Below the pieces are notes generated by a model that was not told where the DNA came from, searched no databases, and saw nothing but the letters and a program-made list of their open reading frames with translations. A DNA stretch of 42,772 nucleotides from Candidatus Stahliibacteriota bacterium (GTDB lineage Bacteria; Hydrothermota; UBA3073; JACQXS01), in the NCBI GenBank assembly GCA_016208615.1, contig JACQXS010000058.1, positions 1 to 42,772 on the forward strand, in the 5' to 3' direction. The translations under genes and the position numbers were made by a program. Positions 1-10,721 of this stretch are shown here, piece by piece (the first letter of the stretch is position 1; the number at the start of each line of letters is the position of its first letter).

Positions 1-75
1 AGTGATGAGCTAAATAGACCCTGATGGAACAAGATTTTCGCTTCACTTCAATAAGCATTTGGATTCATTTTTTCT

Positions 76-339
76 TTATTTTTTATATACATCTCCTCGG
101 CTCCTAATTGCTTTTATCTCCACATTTTTATTCTTTTTATCAATTTCATAAATTATCCTGAGACCACCACTTTCATATCTATATTTTCCTTCAAGCTCTC
201 CATGAAGTCTCTTAATGTGAAATCCAAAGAATGGCTCATTACTGATTACATCAATGCATTTGTTTATTCGTCGTTTAGTATCTTTCTCTAACTTTTTATA
301 ATATTTCTCTGCCTCATTTGAAACAAAAACCTCATACAT
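76..339 (-). CDS. RelE/ParE-family toxin (mRNA interferase-like)
   Basis: 87 aa with typical RelE/ParE layout (KYYKKLEKDTKRRINKCID, HIKRLHGELEGKYRYESGGLRIIYEID, VEIKAIRSRGDVYK); overlaps the preceding small antitoxin-like ORF. Confidence 0.85.
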   Translation of the reverse strand: MYEVFVSNEAEKYYKKLEKDTKRRINKCIDVISNEPFFGFHIKRLHGELEGKYRYESGGLRIIYEIDKKNKNVEIKAIRSRGDVYKK

Positions 340-565
340 TTTCTCTCACTTCTGTCCACTTTTTGAATCTGCCCCTGCTGAAATCCTCATCCCCTTTCAT
401 AATACTTTTAAGAAAATCTTCATCTCTCAAAATCTCTTTTGTAGCACTCAATTCTTCTTTTACTTTCAAGTAAGCAATAAAGTCTGCTACTTCCTTTTTG
501 TTTTCTTTTGAAAGTTTTTCAAGATCAACCAAAACTTTCTCTTCAATTATTGTCCTTGTGCCCAT
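332..565 (-). CDS. Putative antitoxin of the RelE-type module
   Basis: 77 aa, immediately upstream of and overlapping the RelE ORF; start preceded by aaggaggtc Shine-Dalgarno on the minus strand. Confidence 0.7.
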   Translation of the reverse strand: MGTRTIIEEKVLVDLEKLSKENKKEVADFIAYLKVKEELSATKEILRDEDFLKSIMKGDEDFSRGRFKKWTEVRENV

Positions 566-619
566 CTTGACCTCCTTATATTAGTCCTTTTTTGCTCCCA
601 ATTGCAGATAACTCGTTTT

Positions 620-1864
620 TTATTTGCTTAATTTATTTCTTTCTCCAAAAACCGATTTCTCCAACCTTGTTTTATATTCAATAATACCCTCAATTTTTTT
701 CTCCCTCGCTCCATATTCAATAGCATCTGCTATATCTTCTGGATTATGTACTCCTGCCCCACCATGAGGGACGAGAATTACATTTGCTTTACCGTGACTG
801 CATCTTGAAACTTCATAAACAATCTGCCCATAATTTATCTCAGGCACCACAAAAGCTTTTACTTTTCCTATTCCAATAATCTCGGCTATCTTTTCATCCG
901 GGAAGGGCCATACAGTAACTAATCTTAGGCTTCCCACTTTTATTCCCTTTTCTCTTGCTATCTCTATCCCTCTAACCGCCACTCTTGACGATATGCCATA
1001 AGAAATTACTATTACTTCGGCATCTTCTATCCCCTCTTCTTTTAATTCTATGATTTTATCTTTATTAAGTCTAATCTTATCAACTAATCGCCGAGTATAA
1101 ATAGATTTGTATTCTTCTTTCTTAATTGGATAGCCCTTTTCATTATGCACCGCACTACTAATATACAGATTATACCCCTCTCCCGCCTTTACCATTTTAG
1201 GCACAAGGTCATTATCCGGCTTAAAAGGTAAATACGCATCTACGGGACCATGATAAGTTCTGCGCGGCTCAATTTCAATCCCATCAGCCGCCGGAATAAC
1301 TACCTTTTCCGTCATATGTCCCACACATTCGTCCGCCATAATCATCACTGGACAGCGATACTTTTCTGCTAAATTAAATGCCTTAATAGTGTAATCAAAC
1401 ATCTCTTGCGGTGAATCAGGTGATATAGCTATAATTCCATAATCTCCGTGCGACCCCCACTTTGATTGCATCATATCGGCTTGACCTGTCTTGGTTGGTA
1501 CACCCGTGGATGGACCAGTTCGCTGCACATTTAATAATACAAATGGAGTTTCCATCATCGCCCCTAACCCAATTGCCTCCATCATTAGCGAATACCCGGG
1601 ACCCGAAGTTATAGTCATCGTCTTTGCTCCTGCCCACACTGCCCCAATAATAGCATTTATAGAGGCAAGCTCATCTTCCATCTGTATAAACAAAGCACCC
1701 ACCTTTGGTGCCACTTGTCCAAATGCCTCCGCCGCCTCAGTAGATGGTGTGATGGGGTAGCCCGCGATAAACTTACAACCGGCTGCCAATGCCCCATAGC
1801 CAGATGCTACATCACCATCTATGTAATACACACCCGTTAAAACATCTTTTGGATTAGCCTTCAT
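620..1864 (-). CDS. korA: 2-oxoacid:ferredoxin oxidoreductase alpha subunit (KorA type)
   Basis: GYPITPSTEAAEAF, FIQMEDELASINAIIGAVWAGAKTMTITSGPG, GSHGDY motifs of the KorA family. Confidence 0.88.
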   Translation of the reverse strand: MKANPKDVLTGVYYIDGDVASGYGALAAGCKFIAGYPITPSTEAAEAFGQVAPKVGALFIQMEDELASINAIIGAVWAGAKTMTITSGPGYSLMMEAIGLGAMMETPFVLLNVQRTGPSTGVPTKTGQADMMQSKWGSHGDYGIIAISPDSPQEMFDYTIKAFNLAEKYRCPVMIMADECVGHMTEKVVIPAADGIEIEPRRTYHGPVDAYLPFKPDNDLVPKMVKAGEGYNLYISSAVHNEKGYPIKKEEYKSIYTRRLVDKIRLNKDKIIELKEEGIEDAEVIVISYGISSRVAVRGIEIAREKGIKVGSLRLVTVWPFPDEKIAEIIGIGKVKAFVVPEINYGQIVYEVSRCSHGKANVILVPHGGAGVHNPEDIADAIEYGAREKKIEGIIEYKTRLEKSVFGERNKLSK

Positions 1865-1943
1865 AGTTATTAGCTTTTAGTTGTTGGTTATTGGTTATGA
1901 ATTTGATGTTATATGTATATCGGGGTTTGTCAAGCACAAAAAC

Positions 1944-4391
1944 TTACTCTTTTTCAAATTTTATTTCTTCTCCGCCTTTGTCGGAGTCCCCCGCATACTG
2001 CGGGGTGACCTTCTCTACCTTGACGACAATTTTGTCTCCTTCTTTGAATTCACCTTTTAGTATAGCTATAGAAAGTGGTGTTTCTATAAGTCTGCGTATT
2101 GTTTGTTTTAATGGTCTGGCTCCATATTCTATATTATATCCCTCTCTTGCGAGTAATGATTTGGCAGATTGAGTAAGTTCAATTCCTATTTTTTTATCTT
2201 TTAGTGCATTAACTAACTTCTTAAATTCTAACTCTACTATCTTTTCTATCTGTTCTCTTTCCAATGGATGGAATACTATTATCTCGTCTATCCGATTAAG
2301 GAATTCGGGTCTAAAATATCTCTTAACTTCTGACAATATATTTTGCTTCATATTCTCGTATTCAAATTCTTGTTCCTTTACCTCAAATCCGACACCCTTT
2401 TTTTGCCATGCTTGTGTCCCTATATTTGAAGTCATTATAATTATAGTGTGCTTGAAATCAACGGTCCTACCTTGTGCATCTGTAAGTCTGCCATCATCCA
2501 TAATCTGTAATAATGTGTTATACACATCAGGATGTGCTTTCTCTATTTCGTCAAATAATATCACTCTATAAGGGCGGCGTCTAATAGGCTCGGTAAGTTG
2601 CCCCCCTTCCTCGTATCCAATATATCCGGGTGGCGCACCTATTAATCTTGAAACTGTATGTCGTTCTTGGTATTCTGACATATCTACTCTTAACATTGCA
2701 CTTTCAGAATCAAATAAGAATTCGGCAAGTGCTTTGGCTAATTCTGTCTTCCCTACCCCTGTTGGTCCAAGGAATATAAATGACCCAATTGGTCGGTGCT
2801 CGTCCCTAATACCCGCCCTTGCTACTCTGATGGCATTAGCTACTGATTGAACCGCCTCATCTTGCCCTACTATCCTGTGATGCAACTCAGTCTCTATTTT
2901 TAGTAGTTTCTCTGCCTCTCCCATAAGCACACGCGAAACAGTAATACCTGTCCATTTTGAAACTACATCTGCTATATCCTCTTCATCCACAATATCATCT
3001 ATACCTCTTTTTTTCAGCCACTTTGCTTTCGCAATCCTAAAGGCTTGTCCTACTTTTTCAGCTTCATCTCTTAATTTAGCTGCCTCCTCATATTGTTGTG
3101 CTTCAACTGCCTCTTTTCCTTTGTTACTCAATTCCTGCAACCTCTTTTCCATCTCCTTTATGGGTAAAGGGGCTAAATAAATGTCCAATCTCAACTTTGA
3201 AGCTGCCTCGTCCATCAAATCTATTGCTTTATCTGGCAAAAATCTATCTGCAATATATTTGTGTGATAGTATAGCCGCCGCCTTGATAGCCGAATCCGCT
3301 ATCTTTATTCCGTGATGCTGCTCATATTTGGGCTTTAGACCTTCAAGAATTTTAATCGTATCCTCTACTGATGGTTCATTGACATACACGGGTTGGAATC
3401 TACGCGTCAGGGCTTGGTCTTTTTCTATGTGCTTTCTATACTCGTCCAGTGTAGTCGCTCCTATACATTGTAATTCACCTCTCGCGAGTACCGGCTTTAA
3501 CATATTACCCGCATCTACTGCCCCCTCTGCTGCACCAGCTCCAACTATAGTATGCAGCTCATCAATAAACAAGATTATTTGACCTTTGGCTTTCTGTATC
3601 TCCTCTATAATGCTCTTCATCCTTTGTTCAAAATCACCCCTAAACTTAGACCCCGCTACTAAACTGCCCATATTAAGTTCAATTACTTTTTTACTTTTAA
3701 GCATTTCAGGGACATCGTTTGAGACTATTTTTTGGGCAAGCCCTTCGCAGACAGCGGTTTTGCCTACTCCTGCCTCACCTTTAAGAACGGGATTATTCTT
3801 TGTCCGGCGACAAAGGATTTGCATAATCCGAGTTATCTCTTCCTCCCTACCAATCACTGGGTCAAGTTTGCCTTCTTTTGCCAATTGAGTTACATCACGA
3901 GAATGGCGTTCAAGGATGCGATACTTTTCTTCACCCATTGGCTCATCTAACCTTGCACTGCCCCTTACTTTTTCAAGCGATTGATAGACTTTTTCTTTGT
4001 TAATACCTTTTTTAGTTATAGTTGAGTCGCCTACCTCAATTATTCCAATAAACAGGTGCTCGCATCCAATATATTCGTCATGCATACGCCTCGCCTCAGC
4101 CGAAGCTATATCAAAAACTCTTTTAACCTGTGGTGTAATATATGCCTGCATTAAAGAGGTGCTACTATATGTCTTGGGTAATGTATCCAGATAATCCGAT
4201 ATTTCATTTTTCATCTCTTTTGGGTCAACTCCTATATTCTGTAATATCTCTGATACAATACCTTCGGGCTGCTCAATCAACCCATATAGTAAGTGCTGCA
4301 CCTGTAACTCAGTATGATTAAGTTCAGCTAACTTTTCCTGTGCTATAGCAACTGATTCTTGTGCCTTTTGCGAAAACTTGTTCAAAGCCAT
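1944..4391 (-). CDS. clpC: ATP-dependent Clp ATPase, ClpC-like (two AAA+ domains, Clp-N, UVR-like middle region)
   Basis: [50 protein letters not shown], Clp_N at N-terminus. Confidence 0.85.
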   Translation of the reverse strand: MALNKFSQKAQESVAIAQEKLAELNHTELQVQHLLYGLIEQPEGIVSEILQNIGVDPKEMKNEISDYLDTLPKTYSSTSLMQAYITPQVKRVFDIASAEARRMHDEYIGCEHLFIGIIEVGDSTITKKGINKEKVYQSLEKVRGSARLDEPMGEEKYRILERHSRDVTQLAKEGKLDPVIGREEEITRIMQILCRRTKNNPVLKGEAGVGKTAVCEGLAQKIVSNDVPEMLKSKKVIELNMGSLVAGSKFRGDFEQRMKSIIEEIQKAKGQIILFIDELHTIVGAGAAEGAVDAGNMLKPVLARGELQCIGATTLDEYRKHIEKDQALTRRFQPVYVNEPSVEDTIKILEGLKPKYEQHHGIKIADSAIKAAAILSHKYIADRFLPDKAIDLMDEAASKLRLDIYLAPLPIKEMEKRLQELSNKGKEAVEAQQYEEAAKLRDEAEKVGQAFRIAKAKWLKKRGIDDIVDEEDIADVVSKWTGITVSRVLMGEAEKLLKIETELHHRIVGQDEAVQSVANAIRVARAGIRDEHRPIGSFIFLGPTGVGKTELAKALAEFLFDSESAMLRVDMSEYQERHTVSRLIGAPPGYIGYEEGGQLTEPIRRRPYRVILFDEIEKAHPDVYNTLLQIMDDGRLTDAQGRTVDFKHTIIIMTSNIGTQAWQKKGVGFEVKEQEFEYENMKQNILSEVKRYFRPEFLNRIDEIIVFHPLEREQIEKIVELEFKKLVNALKDKKIGIELTQSAKSLLAREGYNIEYGARPLKQTIRRLIETPLSIAILKGEFKEGDKIVVKVEKVTPQYAGDSDKGGEEIKFEKE

Positions 4392-4482
4392 TTCTACCTC
4401 CTATGCTTTTAGATGATAAATGCATAAAATAGATTCAAATTAAAAATTGACATCCTGTAAATTAAATATAATATAGCAACTT

Positions 4483-4926
4483 ATGCCTAAATATCCGCGA
4501 CTTACAGTTGATATTATTATAAAATGTTGTAGTGAAACGGAAATCCCGCTTGTCCCGTTTCGGCGGTGGCTCCGGCGGGATAGTGGAATAATTCTTATAG
4601 AACGCAAGAATCCACCTTTTGGATGGGCAATTCCGGGCGGATTTGTAGAATATGGTGAACAAGTAGAAGAAACAGCATTTAGGGAAGCAAAAGAAGAGAC
4701 TTCATTGGAAGTAAAGAACTTAAAGCAATTTTATGTCTATTCAAAGCCATCTCGTGACCCACGCGGACATACAATTTCAGTAGTCTTTACTGCCGAAGCA
4801 GAAGGCACTCCCAAAGCTGATTCGGATGCCAAGAACATAGGTATATTTACAAAGGATAATCTCCCACATAATATAGCCTTTGACCATAGAGAGATTTTAG
4901 ATAATTACTTTTCAAGTAAAGAATAA
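4483..4926 (+). CDS. NUDIX hydrolase
   Basis: Nudix box GGFVEYGEQVEETAFREAKEETSLEV. Confidence 0.88.
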   Translation: MPKYPRLTVDIIIKCCSETEIPLVPFRRWLRRDSGIILIERKNPPFGWAIPGGFVEYGEQVEETAFREAKEETSLEVKNLKQFYVYSKPSRDPRGHTISVVFTAEAEGTPKADSDAKNIGIFTKDNLPHNIAFDHREILDNYFSSKE

Positions 4927-6527
4927 TGGAATCTAAAATTATAATACTACCACCTGATTTAGTATCCAAGATAGCAGCGGGTGAAGTTATTGACCGTCCT
5001 ACCTCTTGCATTAAAGAGCTAATAGAGAACTCTATAGATGCCCAAGCAAGTCGCATCTCTTGTGCTATTAAAGGTAATGGGGTGCAGGAAATGATAGTTG
5101 CGGATGACGGAATGGGTATGACTCTTGATGAGCTTAAACTTTCTGTCCAACCCCATACTACGAGCAAACTTATAGATGAGGCCGGGTTATATAAAATAAT
5201 GAACTTCGGGTTCAGGGGTGAGGCATTGCCCTCTATTTGCAGGGTAGCGGAGGTAGAAATAACTTCACGCACCAAAGAGCAAGGTGGGTATATAAAAGTA
5301 ATAGATGAACAAATTATTGAAGCAAGAGATTCTGCAAGAGCCATAGGCACAACTGTTACGGTAAGGAATTTATTCTACAATCTGCCAGCGAGGCGCAAGT
5401 TCTTAAAATCTTCTGCTACTGAATTAAGATATATTACGCAAGTAATTCATCGGTTGGCACTCTCCTATCCTCATATTTCATTTTCCTTGACCCATGACGA
5501 GCACGAAATACTAAATCTTCCCCAACCCCGTAGAAACGGGATTTCGGCTTCGCCTCAACAAGACTTGGCTCAAAGGATAGCTGAATTATTTGGGTCAGAG
5601 TTCTTGAATAGTCTTGCATTTATAAAGTATGAAGAATCCGGGATGCAGGTATCTGGCTATTTATCCAAGCCATACAATATTTCAACCCTGCCTGAACAGT
5701 TCATATTCATAAACAACCGACCGTGCAGAGATAGAACAGTAAGGCGTGCTATTGAACAAGCATACGGAGTGCCGTTAAAAGAAAAATCACCCTCATATAT
5801 GTTTTTTGCTTACCTACCGCCCGAATGGTTAGATGTTAATGTGCATCCACGCAAAGAAGAAATAAGGTTCAGGGATGAGAGTTTTGTTTATAATACAGTA
5901 ATTAAAGCCGTCAGAGAGGGGTTAGGTCTAAAAGCTACCTTTCTTAACCCCCAAAGCCAAGAATTGGAATTCAATATAGAAGGAGCGCAATTTTGGCAAC
6001 TTTATGATTCATACATATTTGCCGAGACCCCGGATGGGATTTTAATTCTTGACCAGCACGCTGCACACGAAAGGGTTATGTATAATCATATATTAAAAGA
6101 ACATATTGTACCACAAAAACTTCTCTTCCCAATCCTTGTTGAACTTACTGAGGTAGAGCAAAAATTATTGCAGGAATATAAAGCAGCGTTTGAAGAGTTA
6201 GGGTTTGGGATAGATGAGTTTGGCACAGGTACATATAGAGTAACTTCTATTCCCTCAGTATTGCAAAACTTTACGCAAGACTTATTTAAGACTATGTTGC
6301 TTGAGTTAGCCGAATACAGTCAAGTAAGTGAGGACAAGATGAAAGATACTATTAAGATGCTTGCCTGTAAATCCGCAATCAAGGCGGGTAAAAAGTTATT
6401 GCCCGAAGAAATAGAGGCACTTACAAAATCACTATTCGCCACTGATAATCCTTATTTCTGTCCACACGGCAGACCTACTATAATTAAGCTAACTAAGACT
6501 GAACTGGAACATAGGTTTGGTAAGTAA
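4926..6527 (+). CDS. mutL: DNA mismatch repair protein MutL
   Basis: KIAAGEVIDRPTSCIKELIENSIDA, FGFRGEALPSI, DQHAAHERV and FCPHGRPT motifs. Confidence 0.96.
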   Translation: MESKIIILPPDLVSKIAAGEVIDRPTSCIKELIENSIDAQASRISCAIKGNGVQEMIVADDGMGMTLDELKLSVQPHTTSKLIDEAGLYKIMNFGFRGEALPSICRVAEVEITSRTKEQGGYIKVIDEQIIEARDSARAIGTTVTVRNLFYNLPARRKFLKSSATELRYITQVIHRLALSYPHISFSLTHDEHEILNLPQPRRNGISASPQQDLAQRIAELFGSEFLNSLAFIKYEESGMQVSGYLSKPYNISTLPEQFIFINNRPCRDRTVRRAIEQAYGVPLKEKSPSYMFFAYLPPEWLDVNVHPRKEEIRFRDESFVYNTVIKAVREGLGLKATFLNPQSQELEFNIEGAQFWQLYDSYIFAETPDGILILDQHAAHERVMYNHILKEHIVPQKLLFPILVELTEVEQKLLQEYKAAFEELGFGIDEFGTGTYRVTSIPSVLQNFTQDLFKTMLLELAEYSQVSEDKMKDTIKMLACKSAIKAGKKLLPEEIEALTKSLFATDNPYFCPHGRPTIIKLTKTELEHRFGK

Positions 6528-6562
6528 GTATAGGAATTAACTTTTTAGCTTTTTAGGTTTTT

Positions 6563-6597
6563 GGTCTATAGTCTAATGTCTATGGTCTATAGTCTAA
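6563..6597 (+). repeat. Five tandem heptamers (GTCTATR family) directly upstream of the ABC exporter start
   Basis: ggtctat agtctaa tgtctat ggtctat agtctaa, then ATG at 6599. Confidence 0.9.
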
Positions 6598-6598
6598 T

Positions 6599-8341
6599 AT
6601 GAAGAGTTTTAAGCCCCTTATAGAATATTTCAAACAATACAAGTGGCAATTTATATTAGGACTTGCCCTGTTTGTCATCGTAGATATAGTCCAACTATTT
6701 ATTCCAAGGGTTATAAAGTATGCCATAGATGATATAACATTAGGTAAAGTAAGCCCTTCTCATCTTATTCGTTATGCCCTTTGGATAGTAGGGCTATCAG
6801 GAGTAGTAGCCCTTTTTCGCTTCTTTTGGCGGTATTACATTATGGGAACCGTAAGAAAGATAGAAGAAAAATTAAGGAACCGTCTCTTCTCACACTTGCA
6901 GATATTGGAACTTAAATTTTACCGCGAACATAAAATAGGTGATTTGATGGCTCACTTCACTAATGATATTGAAACTATATCAAGAACTCTAAGAATGGGA
7001 ATAATAATAGTAGTTGATATTGTAATGCTCGGTATTTTGTCATTTGTTTTTATGTATATTATCTCGCCACGGCTCACAATATATGCTATTATTCCATTAC
7101 CTTTAATTAGTTTTATTGTTTTTAAGTTCGGCAGGATAATCCATCATAGAAGTGAGCGTGTTCAAGAAGCTTTTTCATCCCTCACGGCTCAGGCACGAGA
7201 AAATATAGATGGTATAAGAGTTATAAAAAGCTATAACCAAGAGGGTGGAGAGATACAAAAATTCAAACAAAAAGCACAAGATTATGTAGATAAAAATATA
7301 TCTTTATTAAAAACACGCAGCACTTTTCAACCAATTATTTTCTTCCTCGCAAGTATAACTAATGGTATAGTACTATGGTTAGGTGGCAGGGAAGCAATAC
7401 TGCATCATATATCAATGGGTGATTTTGTAGCTTTTTATTCTTATCTGGGAATGATTATCTGGCCTATGGTAGGAGTAGGGATGTTAGTGGATTTAATTCA
7501 AAGGGGAGCCGCTTCTATGGATAGAATAAATGTCCTGCTTAATACTACACCTGAAGACAGAGAACAGAAAACAGAAGACAGAGAACAGAGTACAGAGGAC
7601 AGAGAACAGAAAACATGGGAGATAGAATTTAGGAATTTAAGTTTCTCTTACAATAGTACACCTGTTCTAAAAAATATTGACCTAATACTTAAGTCAGGCG
7701 AGTCTCTTGGTATTGTTGGGCATATAGGAAGTGGTAAAAGTACACTCGTTTCTATGCTACCTAGATTATTTGAACCCACTGAAGGTGAAATTAAAATAGA
7801 TGGGATAGCTCTACAAACAATTCCTTTATCTACATTACGAAAAAATATAACGCTTGTTCCACAGGATACTTTTCTATTTTCTGCTACTATTAGAGAAAAT
7901 ATCGCCTTCGGATGTCCCGATATTGCTGATTCTGAAATCCATAGAGTAGCAAAAATGACTAAAATATATGACGAGATTATGAAGTTCACTAATGGGTTTA
8001 ATGAAATAGTAGGGGAACGAGGAATTACACTTTCGGGTGGCCAACGCCAAAGAATAGCTATTGCCAGAGCTATAATTACTAAACCTAAAATTATTATCCT
8101 TGATAATGCTTTATCGTCTATAGATACAGAGAAGGAGGTAGAAATAATCCAAAACCTACAAAATGAGTTTAGCCATTGTATTCTTATTATTATTTCGCAT
8201 AGAATAAGAAGTATTATGGGACTTAATCGCATTATTGTGCTAAAAGAGGGTAAAATCGTAGAGAACGGAACCCATACTGAACTTTTAAGCCAACAAAATG
8301 ATTATTTTAAGTTGTTTAACAGCCAAGAGATTGAACTTTAA
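6599..8341 (+). CDS. ABC exporter, fused TMD-NBD (MsbA/MdlB-like)
   Basis: Walker A GHIGSGKST, signature LSGGQRQRIAIARA, 6-TM N-terminal domain. Confidence 0.92.
   Translation: MKSFKPLIEYFKQYKWQFILGLALFVIVDIVQLFIPRVIKYAIDDITLGKVSPSHLIRYALWIVGLSGVVALFRFFWRYYIMGTVRKIEEKLRNRLFSHLQILELKFYREHKIGDLMAHFTNDIETISRTLRMGIIIVVDIVMLGILSFVFMYIISPRLTIYAIIPLPLISFIVFKFGRIIHHRSERVQEAFSSLTAQARENIDGIRVIKSYNQEGGEIQKFKQKAQDYVDKNISLLKTRSTFQPIIFFLASITNGIVLWLGGREAILHHISMGDFVAFYSYLGMIIWPMVGVGMLVDLIQRGAASMDRINVLLNTTPEDREQKTEDREQSTEDREQKTWEIEFRNLSFSYNSTPVLKNIDLILKSGESLGIVGHIGSGKSTLVSMLPRLFEPTEGEIKIDGIALQTIPLSTLRKNITLVPQDTFLFSATIRENIAFGCPDIADSEIHRVAKMTKIYDEIMKFTNGFNEIVGERGITLSGGQRQRIAIARAIITKPKIIILDNALSSIDTEKEVEIIQNLQNEFSHCILIIISHRIRSIMGLNRIIVLKEGKIVENGTHTELLSQQNDYFKLFNSQEIEL
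7554..7616 (+). repeat. Nine tandem heptamers (RRRACAG family) within ABC exporter CDS
   Basis: aagacag agaacag aaaacag aagacag agaacag agtacag aggacag agaacag aaaacat; encodes EDREQKTEDREQSTEDREQKT. Confidence 0.93.
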
Positions 8342-8344
8342 CTT

Positions 8345-10095
8345 ATGCGAGCAAGTAATACATTTCAAATAAGCGATATGTCTGAGGAAGCGAGAGGCAA
8401 AACTTACGACCTCAGGATTCTGCATAAGCTTGTTTCTTATGTCGCGCCGTACAAATTGCTTATCATAGTAGCAGCACTGATTTCTCTTATACATACAGGA
8501 GTACAGCTTCTATTTCCATATATTACAAAAATAGCCATTGATGATTATATTTTAGTTTCTAAGTTAGAGGGATTATCCAAGATAGTAGCCATTTACTTTC
8601 TGGCTCTTATTGTAGGAGCTTTCTTGAGTTTTGGTATGTCATATCTTATGCAGACCATAGGACAATATATTATACGGGATATTAGGGTACAAACATTCTC
8701 ACATTTGCAACATCTACGGGTTGCCTTTTTTGACCGCAATCCTGTTGGTAAGCTCGTCACAAGGGTAACTAATGATGGGGAAGCATTGAACCAGTTATTT
8801 ACAGAAGTAGTGTTCAGTATATTTACAGATATTGCTATGCTTATTGGAGTAATAATTGTTATGTTCCGATTGGATGCAAAGCTTTCTATGATTGCTTTTA
8901 CTGTTGTGCCGCCTCTTGTTATTATAACTAATCTTTTTAGAATTAAAGCCAGAAAAGCTTATAGAGAGATAAGAAAATGGTTAGCCCAATTAAATGTGCA
9001 TCTTAATGAAACATTTATAGGCATTAAAGTTATTAAACTATTCAACCAGCCCCAAGCAAATTATGTAAAATTTAGTGCCGAGAACCATAAGTATTATCAA
9101 GCTACTATGCAACAAGTTGTTATTTATGGAATATTCACACCTATAATATCGCTACTCTTTTCTTGTGGTACGGCTCTTATAATTTGGTATGGTGGCGGTG
9201 AAGTATTACAACACACATTAAGCTTAGGTACACTTGTGGCATTTTTGAGTTATATTGCTATGTTTTTTAGACCCATTGAGGATATATCAACACGGTTTGA
9301 TGTGATGCAATCTTCTCTTACTGCCTGTGAACGCATATTTGCACTCATCGATACAAAAGAGATTGAAACAGAAGACAGAGGACAGAAGACAGAGGACAGA
9401 AGACAGATAACCGATGACAAAGGAGAAATAGAGTTTAAGAATGTATGGTTCTATTATGGTGAGCCATCTGCTTCGCCTCCCCGCCAAAGCGGGATTTCCG
9501 CTTCGCTACAACAATGGGTGCTACGGGATATAAGTTTCAAAGTAAGGGCGGGTGAAAAAATTGCTATCGTCGGTTCTACTGGGGCAGGTAAGACTTCACT
9601 AATCAATTTATTGGCTCGCTTCTAAGTGGCAGTATAGCGGATAATATAAGACTACGAAATTACCAAATTTCAGACCCCCAAATCCATAGTGCCGCTAAAT
9701 ATGCGAATGCTCATCAATTTATTAGCCGCCTACCTCATCAATATGAGGAAAATATAAAAGAAAGAGGCACTAATCTATCATCCGGCGAACTACAACTATT
9801 AAGCTTCGCAAGAGCTATTGCTTTCAAGCCTCAAATCCTTATACTTGATGAAGCTACAAGAGAAGTGGACCCAGAAACAGAAGCCCTAATACAAGAGGCG
9901 ATTAGTAAGTTGCTACACAATAGGACAGCTCTCGTGATTGCTCACAGATTGGCAACTATTAAAATTGTCGACCGCATTATCGTACTTCATAAAGGTAAAA
10001 TAGTAGAACAAGGAACTCATAATGAATTATTTGAGAAGAACGGCCTGTATGCTACCCTATACAAACTACAATACAAAAATAAAAATAGACATTAG
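8345..10095 (+). pseudogene. ABC exporter partner, NBD interrupted by internal deletion/frameshift
   Basis: ORF 8345-9625 stops just after Walker A (GAGKTSLINLLARF*). Homology resumes out of frame (SGSIADNIRLRNY...NLSSGELQLLSFARAIAFKPQILILDEATREVDPETEALI). The segment expected between Walker A and the Q-loop is missing. Confidence 0.8.
9364..9419 (+). repeat. Eight tandem heptamers (GARGACA family) within the second ABC exporter
   Basis: tgaaaca gaagaca gaggaca gaagaca gaggaca gaagaca gataacc gatgaca. Confidence 0.92.
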
Positions 10096-10113
10096 ACAAA
10101 AGATAAGAGACTT

Positions 10114-10689
10114 ATGAATAAATATATTTTAGCAAGAAAAGGAATTCATTTATTTGCTTTCATTATTCCCTTTTCTTATTATTTATTCTTCTCTAAATCA
10201 CAGTTCGTAGTAGTCATAACTTCCTTAACTATAATTGCTTCAATCATAGAAATAATCAGATTTAAGAATATAAAAGCAGGCAGCTTATTTTATAAAGCCA
10301 TCGGTAAAATGCTGTGGGAACGCGAGACAAAAACTATTACCGGCGCAACTACATTTATCATATCAGCATTCCTATGTACATTACTTTTTTCTAAACCCGT
10401 AGTAGTAACTGGATTACTATTCCTTACTTTTAGCGATACCTCCGCCTACTTAATAGGCAGTAAGGGAAGAGTAAAGATAATGGGTAAAAAAACATTAGAG
10501 GGTGGGATTGCCTTCTTGCTTACGGCTATAGTTATTTGCTTACTGATGAAACAGGAAATAAAACTATTAGCCAGTTTAATAGGCGCCTGTGTAGCTTGTA
10601 TAGTTGAGCTTCTGCCTTGGAAAATAGATGACAACTTCTCTATCCCCATCATCTCTTGTCTAATTATGCAACTACTCTTTTATGCTTGA
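10114..10689 (+). CDS. SEC59/DGK1/VTE5-family CTP-dependent lipid kinase / phosphatidate cytidylyltransferase-like membrane protein
   Basis: Multi-[36 protein letters not shown] motifs. Confidence 0.75.
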   Translation: MNKYILARKGIHLFAFIIPFSYYLFFSKSQFVVVITSLTIIASIIEIIRFKNIKAGSLFYKAIGKMLWERETKTITGATTFIISAFLCTLLFSKPVVVTGLLFLTFSDTSAYLIGSKGRVKIMGKKTLEGGIAFLLTAIVICLLMKQEIKLLASLIGACVACIVELLPWKIDDNFSIPIISCLIMQLLFYA

Positions 10690-10721
10690 CATCGGTAAAG
10701 GTTGAGGTATTAAAGAAACTA

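Noticed and set aside
3328-3950. Plus-strand ORFs opposite clpC (and similar ORFs opposite gyrA, korA, the TPR gene)
   Set aside because: Antisense to strongly recognisable coding genes, no independent domain signal.
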